This document shows, piece by piece, positions 9,098-17,997 of a stretch of 64,000 nt of DNA; within the stretch, counting starts at the first letter, position 1, and the number at the start of each line of letters is the position of its first letter. The position numbers and the translations under genes were made by a program. Under the pieces are notes generated by a model. It was not told the origin of the DNA, did not search any database, and was given only the letters and a program-made list of their open reading frames with translations. Source of the stretch: Crocinitomix algicola (GTDB taxonomy: Bacteria > Bacteroidota > Bacteroidia > Flavobacteriales_D > Crocinitomicaceae); contig NZ_LYPF02000015.1 of assembly GCF_001661595.2 (NCBI RefSeq), positions 124,001 to 188,000 on the forward strand. Reading direction: 5' to 3'.

Positions 9098-11002
9098 TTA
9101 TTCTTTTATTATTTTTGAGTGGAACAGCTGGTTGTTGCTCATGATCTCTAAGAGGTATGTTCCTGAAGAAAAGTCTTCCAAATTGACATCAATATTGTTA
9201 AATCCGTTACCCATAAGCAGTACTTTACCATCCACTGTCAAAACTTGATAATCAAACCGACCGTTAAATTGAATTTGTACTGCACTTGTTGTTGGATTCG
9301 GAAATACAAGTACTTGAGCAGTTGGAATGTCATTTATACTCAATTGAGAATTCACCTCAATTTCTGAGCTGACTTCACAACCATTTTCATCTTGAACAAC
9401 TACGGTATAAAGACCTCCATCAAGTCCGGTTAAATCCTCTGAATCATCAAAATCACCTGTCCCATCATTATCCCAATCATAAAGATAGCCTGGTGCACCA
9501 CCACTAACAGTAATGTCAATTTCACCATCACCTCCGGCCATCTCATCAGCTGTTGTATAACTATCTATAACAGGTAAATCATGTACGGAAAAAGTCACTT
9601 CGTCTTCGCCTGGGCAACCATCCTCATCGACATACCCCACAAGAGAATATGTATAAGTTCCTATCTCACCAGGAACAAAAGCAACTCCATCTTCAATTTC
9701 CGGATCCCATTCATAGATTTCACCGCCACTACCTGACAGGGTTACCTCGTCTCCTAAACAAATATTCTCACTTGAAACATTTGCCGTAATTTCGGGAGAT
9801 TCAATAACTGAAACTTCAATTTCATCTGTTCCTGTACATCCATGCCAATCCTCTCCTATTACAGTAAATACATGCGTTCCTAATTCAGGAATAAAAGGCT
9901 CATCGTCTTCAATTTCCCCAGGCTCCCATGAATAGTATGCACCACCCGAACCATGGAGAATTAATTCTTGACCATGACAAACAATTTCAGGGCTAGCATT
10001 TGCGACAATATCCGGTGATTCATGAACCTCTATTTCAACTGTTAGCATACAATCACTTCCTGACGTACTTACTCCATTATAAAAATAGGTTCCCACTCCT
10101 CCAGGAACAAAAGGGACGCCATTCTCTACGCCTTCATCCCACATTACTGTTCCTCCAGTTGCCGAAATCCCTTCTAAGGTAACTTCCTCACCTAAACATA
10201 AATGTTCGTCATATTCTTCCAGTTCAAGTGCTACACACAAGACTGTTATCACGACTTCACCATGCCCCTCTCTAATTCCTGCAGAAGTACTTGCCTCCTC
10301 CAAGTCACCGAGGTAAGATGAACCGCCTCCTCCACCAGCAGCATATGCAGCTCCACCGCCATAATATCCACCGCCTCCACCGGCAACATGATAACCACCT
10401 GTTCCTCCAACACCGAGAACTCCTCCGGAACCGTCACCTGCTCCTGCGCCACCGGCAACAGCTGTTCCTCCACCACCTCCAGTGTAACCGGATAAGCCAA
10501 TACCATCACCTCCGATCAAGCCTCCACCAAGTCCTCCAGTACCGTGATCTGGGCATCCGGTATTTCCACCACCGCCACCACCAGCAACGATAATTCTATC
10601 TTCTAATTCCGTACCACCGATACGGACATCAGAGGCTCCACCTCCGGCACCTCCCCATTGACCAGAAGCACCTCCTCCGTTAAAGCCTCCGGGCACCCCA
10701 GAACCAGAACCAATTTCAGGTTTACCTCCAACATAAATATGAAGCTCAGTACCTGGTGTAACTGATAAAGAACCGACGGCATACCCTCCAAAACCACCAT
10801 CATCCTCAGTTGTACCTCCACAAACTTCTGATCCGCCTCCTTGCGCTCCCCAAGCTTCTATTTGAATATTGGAAACACCTGCAGGAACAACATATGTTTG
10901 CACCTCACCGGTATAAGAAAAAGTTAATACTTGGGATAACGAATTAAATGACCAATGACAAAATAAGACCATTAGCATTTTTAATGTAGAATTCAATTTC
11001 AT
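9098..11002 (-). CDS. Secreted glycine-rich protein with extra Ig-like modules and T9SS sorting domain, paralogue 5
   Basis: The start at 11002 (MKLNSTLKMLMVLFCHW) is preferred over one at 11113 because it begins the signal peptide directly. The 634-residue protein has the glycine-rich domain (opens VPAGVSNIQIEAWGAQGG) to about residue 255. Three Ig/PKD-like modules follow, each with a conserved Cys in an ICLGDEVTL- or LCLGEEVTL-type strand; then a SprB-like module and a T9SS tail nearly identical to those of paralogues 3 and 4. Its glycine-rich half is closest to paralogue 1 (both carry a VGGKPEI and GGNTGCPD pattern). It is probably a surface-displayed or secreted adhesin-like protein. Function is unproven. 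Confidence 0.85.
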   Translation of the reverse strand: MKLNSTLKMLMVLFCHWSFNSLSQVLTFSYTGEVQTYVVPAGVSNIQIEAWGAQGGGSEVCGGTTEDDGGFGGYAVGSLSVTPGTELHIYVGGKPEIGSGSGVPGGFNGGGASGQWGGAGGGASDVRIGGTELEDRIIVAGGGGGGNTGCPDHGTGGLGGGLIGGDGIGLSGYTGGGGGTAVAGGAGAGDGSGGVLGVGGTGGYHVAGGGGGYYGGGAAYAAGGGGGSSYLGDLEEASTSAGIREGHGEVVITVLCVALELEEYDEHLCLGEEVTLEGISATGGTVMWDEGVENGVPFVPGGVGTYFYNGVSTSGSDCMLTVEIEVHESPDIVANASPEIVCHGQELILHGSGGAYYSWEPGEIEDDEPFIPELGTHVFTVIGEDWHGCTGTDEIEVSVIESPEITANVSSENICLGDEVTLSGSGGEIYEWDPEIEDGVAFVPGEIGTYTYSLVGYVDEDGCPGEDEVTFSVHDLPVIDSYTTADEMAGGDGEIDITVSGGAPGYLYDWDNDGTGDFDDSEDLTGLDGGLYTVVVQDENGCEVSSEIEVNSQLSINDIPTAQVLVFPNPTTSAVQIQFNGRFDYQVLTVDGKVLLMGNGFNNIDVNLEDFSSGTYLLEIMSNNQLFHSKIIKE

Positions 11003-11261
11003 AATTAAAAAATTAGTTGTTAAAAATTGCGTAAATGCTTTATGGTAACATTGTTTTTTGAGACTTCTACATTCATTGGAAAAGAGATTAACCAACAAAT
11101 AAGAAATTTTCAATGCATTTGCTAAAAGAATGGATCTTTAGCGAGGAGGTGCGTGAATAAGGAAATTAAGTGAAATATTTATCATATTAAAAAAGTTAGT
11201 TGCCTAACTAAGATAGAACAATTTCTCTAATTATCCTATTGATAAAGAGCACAAAACAAAA

Positions 11262-11288
11262 AAGCCGCCCTATTAACTAAGGCGGCTT
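11262..11288 (-). terminator. Intrinsic terminator of paralogue 6
   Basis: Perfect 8-bp GC-rich stem AAGCCGCC/GGCGGCTT about 20 bp after the stop codon, followed on the minus strand by TTTTTTGTTTTG. The rest of the 11003-11261 gap is the upstream region of paralogue 5; nothing else was recognised in it. Confidence 0.85.
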
Positions 11289-11309
11289 AAATTTAATCAA
11301 GATTCAATG

Positions 11310-13544
11310 CTACTCTTTTACTACTTTAGCATTGTAAATATTTTCTCCTTGTGATACCTCGATCAAGTAAGTACCTGCGGAAAGTTTAGTTAGATCAATT
11401 TCAACTTGATCATTTCCAATTCCTGAAATGATTTCTTTACCATTAATAGTAAACAGTTTATAGCTGTATTCACCTTCTACCGATAATACAAAACTATTGG
11501 TAGTAGGGTTTGGATAAATCGATAGGTTTTCTTGACCTAACTCTTCAACTCCAACATAGCTTCGGATAAAGAATAATGAATCAACATCAGGACAAACTTC
11601 GATATCAACACCTGTATCATGTACATTAACGTGATATGACCCTGAAGTTAAACCAGAAACATCCTCTGTTGTTGGACCATGTGACCATTCATATCCAAAA
11701 GAACCAGAACCACCAACCATCGTGATATCAATACTACCACCGTAAGGGGAATATTCATCATTCACTACAGCTGTAATCTCAGGTAATTCTACTCCTGTTA
11801 CGACAACCATATCAGAAGCTTTACAACCGATTTCATTCGTTCCTGAAACTGTATATACATTTTCGCCAGGAAGAGCAGGGAAAGGAACACCATTTGTAAT
11901 ATCTGGTGACCAAGTATAAGTTTCAGCACCAGTTGCCGTTAAAATCACATCATACCCTTCACACTGTGTAACATCAAGACCTGCATTTACAATAGGAATC
12001 TCATGGACAATTACAGTAGCAAAAGCAGTATCGTAACAACCTTCATCTGATACACCTACAACCATATGAACAAAAGTACCAGGTGACTCTGGAGTGATTG
12101 TCTCACCATCTTCAAGTCCACCTCCCCAATCGAATGCGGTAGCACCATCACCACTACCATTAATTGTATAAGAATCTCCTAAACAAATTTCACTTGGAGT
12201 AGCAGTTGCTATAACTTCAGGTTGCGGTGCACCCACTAAAGTAATTGAAGCCGGAGCTCCTTCACAACCTAATACAGATCCTACTACCGTATAAGTTACA
12301 GTTCCTTCTTCAGCTAAGAAAGCAACACTATCCATAGGAGTTACATCACCTGTACCTGACCATTCGTAGGTGTCACCACCTTCACCCCATAGTGTGATTA
12401 ATGCTCCTTCACAAGCAGTTGGTAAACTTGAGTTTGCTGTAATATCTGGCACTGGAGAAGCCGAAATATCGATTTCAAACGCACAATCTAAAGCACTTGA
12501 ACTTGTTGCCGTATAAGTCGTTGTTCCTGGAGGAGGCGTAAAAGGAGAACCATCTACTACTCCACCTGACCAAGTAATAACACCACCAGTTTCAGAGTCA
12601 ACATCTAAGGTTAATTCTTCCCCTAAACAAACACCAGTAACAGGTATATCAGGAACTAATCCAATACAAAGAACTTCGATAATTACAACTCCGTCACCTT
12701 CATTTTCACCACCCACATTCACTTGATTGATTCCATCATTATATGATCCACCGCCACCAGCGATGTAACCACCCTGGCCACCTGACCAGCCGCCGCCACC
12801 GCCGCCGCCGCTACAGCCACGACCTTGACCTCCGCCACCGAATCCACCAGTAGCAACATGACTGCATGAACCGCAATTACCTCCTAGCGCACCATTCAAA
12901 AATGATTTACCTCCACAACCATACGAACCGTCATTTGCTCCATCAGTTCTGAATCCACCACCTGCAGACCCCCAACTACTTGAAGAAATTAAAGCTCCTT
13001 CTTCTGCAGGAGTAACAGCAGCACCACCACCAGAAGAACTACCTCCTGATCCTGATGTACCCATTTCACCAACAACACCTGGATTTCCATCTGTTGCAGC
13101 ACCTGATCTGGTTCCACCACCACCACCTGCAACAATCAAAGGTGTAACAGTGTGATCAGCAAACGGTCCAGCCGTCATAGTATATGCACCAGGACCACCA
13201 ATACCTTCATCCAAAACGACAAAAGTACCGCCGCCGCCGCCGCCATTTGAACCTGAACTTGCTCCTAAACCTTCTCCTCCAACTGCGATAATTAACGTAG
13301 AGCCTGGTTCCACATCAAACTCCCCATACATTGAGGCTCCCTTACCTCCTGAACGACCACTTTGAGCAGCCGCCCCTTGGGCACCTTTAGCAGTAATAGC
13401 TATACTACTTACACCGTCTGGAACCGTATAAGTAGTATAATCACCGCTGTAGTCAATAGTCGTAATATCTTGAGCCCAGAGTTGGGATAACCCAAGAGAT
13501 AGAATTAAAGTCGCAATTAACTTTAAATTGTAGTATTGCTTCAT
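11310..13544 (-). CDS. Secreted glycine-rich protein with multiple Ig-like modules and T9SS sorting domain, paralogue 6
   Basis: The 744-residue protein is the longest of the tandem family. It has a signal peptide (cleavage near LWAQ-DITT) and an ALK/LTK-like glycine-rich domain to about residue 300 that opens with VPDGVSSIAITAKGAQG. Four or five Ig/PKD-like modules follow (recurring CLGEELTL, ACEGALITLWG and ICLGDSYTI strands), then a SprB-like segment with YEWSHGPTTEDVSG and a T9SS tail (IYPNPTTNSF). Unlike its neighbours it lacks the DWDNDGTGDFDD module. A good Bacteroidetes-type promoter lies upstream and the gene has its own terminator. Confidence 0.85.
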   Translation of the reverse strand: MKQYYNLKLIATLILSLGLSQLWAQDITTIDYSGDYTTYTVPDGVSSIAITAKGAQGAAAQSGRSGGKGASMYGEFDVEPGSTLIIAVGGEGLGASSGSNGGGGGGTFVVLDEGIGGPGAYTMTAGPFADHTVTPLIVAGGGGGTRSGAATDGNPGVVGEMGTSGSGGSSSGGGAAVTPAEEGALISSSSWGSAGGGFRTDGANDGSYGCGGKSFLNGALGGNCGSCSHVATGGFGGGGQGRGCSGGGGGGGWSGGQGGYIAGGGGSYNDGINQVNVGGENEGDGVVIIEVLCIGLVPDIPVTGVCLGEELTLDVDSETGGVITWSGGVVDGSPFTPPPGTTTYTATSSSALDCAFEIDISASPVPDITANSSLPTACEGALITLWGEGGDTYEWSGTGDVTPMDSVAFLAEEGTVTYTVVGSVLGCEGAPASITLVGAPQPEVIATATPSEICLGDSYTINGSGDGATAFDWGGGLEDGETITPESPGTFVHMVVGVSDEGCYDTAFATVIVHEIPIVNAGLDVTQCEGYDVILTATGAETYTWSPDITNGVPFPALPGENVYTVSGTNEIGCKASDMVVVTGVELPEITAVVNDEYSPYGGSIDITMVGGSGSFGYEWSHGPTTEDVSGLTSGSYHVNVHDTGVDIEVCPDVDSLFFIRSYVGVEELGQENLSIYPNPTTNSFVLSVEGEYSYKLFTINGKEIISGIGNDQVEIDLTKLSAGTYLIEVSQGENIYNAKVVKE

Positions 13545-13569
13545 CTTGATTTTGTTTAAATTATTACGC

Positions 13570-13600
13570 TAAAATTAATAATATATGAATAAATGTCAAA
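13570..13600 (-). promoter_or_regulatory. Bacteroidetes-type promoter for paralogue 6
   Basis: On the minus strand TTTG (13597-13600) is separated by exactly 19 bp from TAATTTTA (13570-13577), which fits the TTTG-N19-TANNTTTG consensus with one mismatch at the last base. The start codon is about 25 bp downstream. Confidence 0.55.
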
Positions 13601-13642
13601 TAATTGTTAAAAAAAAGGCGTTAAATTTTGTACAATAAAGCG

Positions 13643-13906
13643 TTATTGAATCGTTATTTTCTGGACATAATTTTTATTTCCAATGATTAAATTCAAAAAA
13701 TATGTGCCTTTTGGTAGGTGTTTTATTTTTAACTCTTTTTTACCATCACCACTCACCGCTAAAAATAATTCATCGCAGACATTCGCAAATTGTTATTGAA
13801 TTTCTGAAAGCACTGTTATAAAACGAAATTCGGACGATCGATTTGGGTATGCCTTAAATCCGCGTGAATCTACTTGAATTGACAGATCACGACTCACTAA
13901 TTGATT
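13643..13906 (-). pseudogene. Relic of a T9SS type A sorting domain
   Basis: One minus-strand frame between stop codons at 13907-13909 and 13643-13645 reads through a single internal TAA (13793-13795) and spells a recognisable sorting tail. GFKAYPNRSSEFRF matches the usual VYPNPTxxxF start; LKIKHLPKGTYFLNLI matches the xxDLSxLxxGxYxLxI core; NYVQKITIQ matches the final lysine-rich strand. There is no start codon or signal peptide before it and upstream frames are closed, so it is the decayed end of a former secreted-protein gene. It accounts for most of the 13601-13978 gap. Confidence 0.7.
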
Positions 13907-13978
13907 TTAAACGAGGTATAGAAAATACTATTTTTTGAGGGTATCAAATCAAATACTACATTCGACGAAAAGAATTTT

Positions 13979-14857
13979 TTAATTCCTACGATCTAGACCC
14001 CACATCATTTTATTTCGAATTGTATTTAAGAAGTTTTGATTTTCTGTTTGAATAACGTTTAATTGAAAATTAGCTTTTTTAATCGTCAGTTCAATTGCAG
14101 AGTCGATAGTAACCGATCGAGAATCTAATGAGCAAAGGTACTCACGACCACGTCCTTCAATTTTCAATCGAATGGTTCGATCATCAGGAACAATAATCGG
14201 CCTAACGTTTAAATTATGAGGAGCTATTGGTGTTATTACATAATCTTTTGCTCCGGGAACAATAATCGGTCCGCCACAACTTAAACTGTAAGCAGTTGAC
14301 CCTGTCGGGGTAGCAATTATTAGTCCATCCGCCCAGTAACTATTCAAATACAAATCACCTATGTACGTATGAATAGTAATCATTGATGAACTATCCTTTT
14401 TATGCACAGTTAATTCATTTAATGCAAAATTATCTTTCCCAAATAACCCCTCTTCGGTAATTAGATTGATTAAAGATCGCGTTTGCAACCTGAACTTACC
14501 TTCTTTAATAGAATATAATACATCAACAATATCCTCTTTATACGTCGATGCTAGAAAACCCAATCGACCGGTATTCACTCCTAAAATTGGTATTCCGCTA
14601 CTGCGAACAATATTTATCGTCTCAAGAAAAGTTCCATCGCCACCTATGGAAATTAAGACGTCAACATCTTCCACTATATCCTCGTATTTATTGAATACCG
14701 GATAATCATTAGCCAAAGACAAACGAGGTGCTAAATAAGAACGAAATGGTTGGTAAATTGTAATTTCCCAAGCGAATAGCTCTAGGGTATTAAAAAGTTC
14801 TTGAATGTTTGGAATAAATGAATCATTAAATGCTCTACCGTAGATACCTACCTTCAT
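13979..14857 (-). CDS. nadK: NAD kinase
   Basis: The 292-residue protein phosphorylates NAD to NADP in the cytoplasm. It shows the GGDG phosphate-binding motif (residues 72-75), the NELT segment near 147-150 and the conserved TPTGSTAYSLS block at 183-193, all typical of the polyphosphate/ATP NAD kinase family, at the usual length. It starts 3 bp after the stop of the CBS-domain gene, so the two probably form one transcript. Confidence 0.95.
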   Translation of the reverse strand: MKVGIYGRAFNDSFIPNIQELFNTLELFAWEITIYQPFRSYLAPRLSLANDYPVFNKYEDIVEDVDVLISIGGDGTFLETINIVRSSGIPILGVNTGRLGFLASTYKEDIVDVLYSIKEGKFRLQTRSLINLITEEGLFGKDNFALNELTVHKKDSSSMITIHTYIGDLYLNSYWADGLIIATPTGSTAYSLSCGGPIIVPGAKDYVITPIAPHNLNVRPIIVPDDRTIRLKIEGRGREYLCSLDSRSVTIDSAIELTIKKANFQLNVIQTENQNFLNTIRNKMMWGLDRRN

Positions 14858-14860
14858 ACA

Positions 14861-15523
14861 TTACATATTTAAATAATTCATCAACTCATCATAACGTCTT
14901 TTAAGATCATTTCCCCATTCTCCTTTCGCATAACTGGCTTTAATCACATAATCATAACGATTAAAAGTATGTATGATACGATCTAAATCGTTGCTGTTAA
15001 TCTTTAATGTCACCTCTAGTTCTGTAGAATCAGGTACGGAGGTAATGTAAGAACTCAAAATTTTTGCATTATTTTCCTCCACAATTCGAGCAATTTCCGT
15101 CAAGGTATAATCGTGTTGATTCATTACCAAAACGATAATTCCACCTTGTTCTTTAATCGAAATAACTGCCGTAATCTGCGACATTAAAAAAAGTAAGTCG
15201 GTGCATCCGATGTACTCGTTATTTTCATTGAGGATTGGAACGACAGTGATTTTCAAGTCTGCAATCGTCTTCATCACCTCATAAACGTGGCGATTACCGT
15301 AGATAAAAGGTTTAGGTAAATTTAAAAAACATTCATCTAGACGCAAACTTGGATCGGGCATATCATAAACATCATTTTCTGACAATAAGCCGATGAATTG
15401 ATTTCCTTTTACAACTGGAAGATGACTTACACGGAATTCATTCATCCAGTTTAAGGCCTTTTCACCCGTCTCAGTGTATTTGAGGGGTGGAATCATTTCG
15501 GATATAAGTTCTTCTGCTCTCAT
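14861..15523 (-). CDS. CBS-pair protein with C-terminal ACT-like region
   Basis: The 220-residue protein has two CBS motifs (about residues 1-60 and 70-125) and a C-terminal ACT-like segment (about 128-200, starting GIIVLVMNQHDYTLTEIARI). CBS pairs bind adenosine nucleotides and ACT folds often bind small ligands, so this is probably a cytoplasmic ligand sensor. In Bacteroidetes such genes commonly sit next to nadK, as here (3-bp gap). No catalytic domain is attached. It is divergent from pdxJ with a 92-bp shared upstream region. Confidence 0.8.
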   Translation of the reverse strand: MRAEELISEMIPPLKYTETGEKALNWMNEFRVSHLPVVKGNQFIGLLSENDVYDMPDPSLRLDECFLNLPKPFIYGNRHVYEVMKTIADLKITVVPILNENNEYIGCTDLLFLMSQITAVISIKEQGGIIVLVMNQHDYTLTEIARIVEENNAKILSSYITSVPDSTELEVTLKINSNDLDRIIHTFNRYDYVIKASYAKGEWGNDLKRRYDELMNYLNM

Positions 15524-15583
15524 TTTAGAGATTTACGTTCATTTATTCCTTGCTAATGTAAGTAATTATTGCGCTATCCTTTC

Positions 15584-15591
15584 TAAATTTG
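15584..15591 (+). promoter_or_regulatory. Possible -7 element for pdxJ
   Basis: TAAATTTG matches TANNTTTG exactly 24 bp before the pdxJ start codon, but no TTTG is found at the expected 19-bp distance upstream. Confidence 0.3.
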
Positions 15592-15615
15592 TAGAAAATT
15601 CTTGAATCCGATTTA

Positions 15616-16335
15616 ATGGCTACGAAATTAAGTGTAAATATCAATAAAATAGCAACGATTAGAAATGCAAGAGGAGGCAATACACCTCATCTCGTTAAGT
15701 TTGCTCAAGACTGCGAGCAATTTGGTGCAGAAGGAATCACGATTCATCCACGACCAGATGAGCGGCATATCACAACGCAGGACGTATATGACCTGGCTCA
15801 TGTTGTAAAAACAGAGTACAATATTGAAGGATATCCTGATGATCGGTTTATTAAGTTAATTTCAGATACGCGACCTGCTCAAGCTACATTGGTTCCCGAT
15901 CCACCTCACGTGCTTACCTCTAATCAGGGCTGGGACACCGTCAAACATTTCGATTTTTTAAAAGACCTACTTGCTCAAATTCATGCACTTGGTGTTCGAT
16001 CCTCTATTTTCATCGGAACTGATGCTAACTTAATTGAGCATGCGGCTAAGTTAGGTGTTCATCGTATCGAATTATACACCGGACCCTACGCCGACAACTT
16101 TAAAAACAATAAAGTTAAAGCTATTGCTCCATTTAAAACTGCCGCAGAAATAGCCTTAAAAAATGATTTAGTTTTAAATGCAGGGCACGACCTAAATTTA
16201 GACAACTTGTCTTTTTTTAAATCAGAAATACCAGAGTTAGCGGAAGTGAGCATTGGTCATGCATTAATTTCCGATGCATTGTATTTTGGAATTGAGAATA
16301 CGATTAATATGTATAAAAAACAGTTAGCAGAATGA
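15616..16335 (+). CDS. pdxJ: Pyridoxine 5'-phosphate synthase
   Basis: The 239-residue TIM-barrel enzyme condenses 3-amino-2-oxopropyl phosphate with 1-deoxyxylulose 5-phosphate to make pyridoxine phosphate. Diagnostic segments are the N-terminal VNINKIATIRNARGG strand, GITIHPRPDERHI (around residues 41-53), TLVPDPPHVLTSNQGWD and the closing NAGHDLNLDNL (around 194-204). Length is normal. Its stop overlaps the start of the hydrolase gene by 4 bp, indicating an operon. Confidence 0.96.
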   Translation: MATKLSVNINKIATIRNARGGNTPHLVKFAQDCEQFGAEGITIHPRPDERHITTQDVYDLAHVVKTEYNIEGYPDDRFIKLISDTRPAQATLVPDPPHVLTSNQGWDTVKHFDFLKDLLAQIHALGVRSSIFIGTDANLIEHAAKLGVHRIELYTGPYADNFKNNKVKAIAPFKTAAEIALKNDLVLNAGHDLNLDNLSFFKSEIPELAEVSIGHALISDALYFGIENTINMYKKQLAE

Positions 16336-17090
16336 AGTTACATTATCGAAAATTAGGAGAAGGAAAGCCGCTTATAATCTTGCATGGATTATTTGGATCT
16401 TCAGACAACTGGCAGACTTTAGGTCGGAAATTCGCAGAGGATTATACGGTTTATTTTGTCGACCAAAGAAATCATGGTCATTCCCCAAACTCTGACGATT
16501 TTAACTATGATTTAATGGCTGCTGATTTATATGAATTAATACAGGATTTAGGGCTTAACAAGGTTAATATTTTAGGACACTCCATGGGCGGAAAAACCGC
16601 CATTCGATTTGCTGTTGATCATTCTGACTTAGTTGACAAACTGATCATTGCTGACATCTCTCATAAGTCTTATCCGTCTCATCATGATCAAATTTTAAAG
16701 GGGTTAAATGAAATCGACTTAAGCGCGGTTAAAAGCCGTGGCGGAGCCGATAAAATTTTAGCCAAATACGTACCAGAAATAGGTGTTCGACAGTTTTTAC
16801 TTAAAAACCTCTATTGGGTAGAAAAAGGTCAGTTGGGCTGGAGAATAAACATCCCTGTTTTGACACGAGAAATTAACAAAGTATTGTCTTTAATCACGTT
16901 CGACAAAATAAATTGTCAAACCTTGTTTATCCGCGGGGGTAAATCGAACTACATTTTGGAATCAGATTATGACATGCTGATGGAAAAATTCCCAAATGCT
17001 TCAATTCACTCCATTGAGGAGTCAGGCCATTGGCTTCATGCGGAAGCACCTGAAGAATTTTACAATACGGTTATTCAGTTTTTAAGCTAG
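16332..17090 (+). CDS. Alpha/beta-fold hydrolase (YbfF-like esterase)
   Basis: The 252-residue protein has the oxyanion-hole motif LHGLFGS near residue 20, the DQRNHGHS strand, the nucleophile elbow GHSMGG (around residues 82-87) and a C-terminal catalytic His in ESGHWLHAEAP. This places it near the YbfF-type acyl-CoA/ester hydrolases. It has no signal peptide. It overlaps pdxJ by 4 bp and its TAG stop is interleaved with that of the convergent gene that follows, sharing bases of a CTAG palindrome. The substrate cannot be deduced. Confidence 0.85.
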   Translation: MKLHYRKLGEGKPLIILHGLFGSSDNWQTLGRKFAEDYTVYFVDQRNHGHSPNSDDFNYDLMAADLYELIQDLGLNKVNILGHSMGGKTAIRFAVDHSDLVDKLIIADISHKSYPSHHDQILKGLNEIDLSAVKSRGGADKILAKYVPEIGVRQFLLKNLYWVEKGQLGWRINIPVLTREINKVLSLITFDKINCQTLFIRGGKSNYILESDYDMLMEKFPNASIHSIEESGHWLHAEAPEEFYNTVIQFLS

Positions 17091-17986
17091 GCAGACAATA
17101 AACTCCGTTTAATTCGCTCCAATAAACGCGAATCCGAACCAGATAACCTTCCATAGCCATCACTGGAAAAATGTGCGCTAAAAATTAACTCCTCTTCTTC
17201 TTCAAGGAAAAAGGAGACCTCTACTGCTTGATCTAATGTTCCATGCCTGAATGTGACAAGGAAACTGTCATGCGTATAATCCATGAATTTAATTTTAGCT
17301 CCGTTTTCAATAGTCTCACTGCCAATAGACTCATTTGAAAAATCACCTATTGCTCCTCGAAAAATATCATGTACCACACCATTCAGTCGAGCTAACATAA
17401 TTTGGGGTTCGTATAAGTCTTCTTCTAATTCAAAAGGAAGTTCGTTTAAGTCAACTTCAGTGATATCGTCAGAAGATGAAATTTGAACTTTTGGATCATC
17501 ATCATTACTATCGGATTCAGACACCTTATCATTTAAACCCGCTGTAACCTTTGCTGTTTCATCTTTCAATTCATTTCGGCCAACCATATATTGTTCTGCT
17601 TCAAATGAAAAATCACGTTCAAGCTCTCTTTCTAATTCTTGACGCACTAAAGTCTCTCCTTCACAATTTAATTTCACTCGAACATCTGTTGGTGTTTCAT
17701 CATTAATCGTAAAAAGAGCTTCAAATACTAAGGCTCCATCCTCGAGTAATCTAAATTTTCCACTTTGAATATATTGATCAGAAATAACTCCATCGAATTT
17801 GGCGTGAAAATCATTTTCATGCGCCTCTAAAACGGCCCTATCATTTTCAAATTTTAACAAATCTTCAAACAAAGCAGGTCCATTTGCTGCAGAGATTAAC
17901 ATGACCATGTCATTAAATAGCTTAGTTATTTTTTCAGGATTAGATAGCACGGTTGGTTCAGCGTCTTTAATCACAAAATGTAGCAT
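17087..17986 (-). CDS. Conserved hypothetical cytoplasmic protein
   Basis: The 299-residue acidic protein has no signal peptide or membrane segment. The N-terminal part (1-120) and C-terminal part (190-299) look like mixed alpha/beta domains, joined by a low-complexity acidic linker with SESDSNDDDPKVQ and SSSDDITEVDLNE near residues 155-185. The final LLERIKRSLLS helix is basic. I do not recognise a family. It lies 11 bp downstream of the aspartoacylase-like gene on the same strand, so it may be the third member of the RimK-like/AstE-like transcript. Confidence 0.7.
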   Translation of the reverse strand: MLHFVIKDAEPTVLSNPEKITKLFNDMVMLISAANGPALFEDLLKFENDRAVLEAHENDFHAKFDGVISDQYIQSGKFRLLEDGALVFEALFTINDETPTDVRVKLNCEGETLVRQELERELERDFSFEAEQYMVGRNELKDETAKVTAGLNDKVSESDSNDDDPKVQISSSDDITEVDLNELPFELEEDLYEPQIMLARLNGVVHDIFRGAIGDFSNESIGSETIENGAKIKFMDYTHDSFLVTFRHGTLDQAVEVSFFLEEEEELIFSAHFSSDGYGRLSGSDSRLLERIKRSLLSA

Positions 17987-17997
17987 AATTTATTTTT

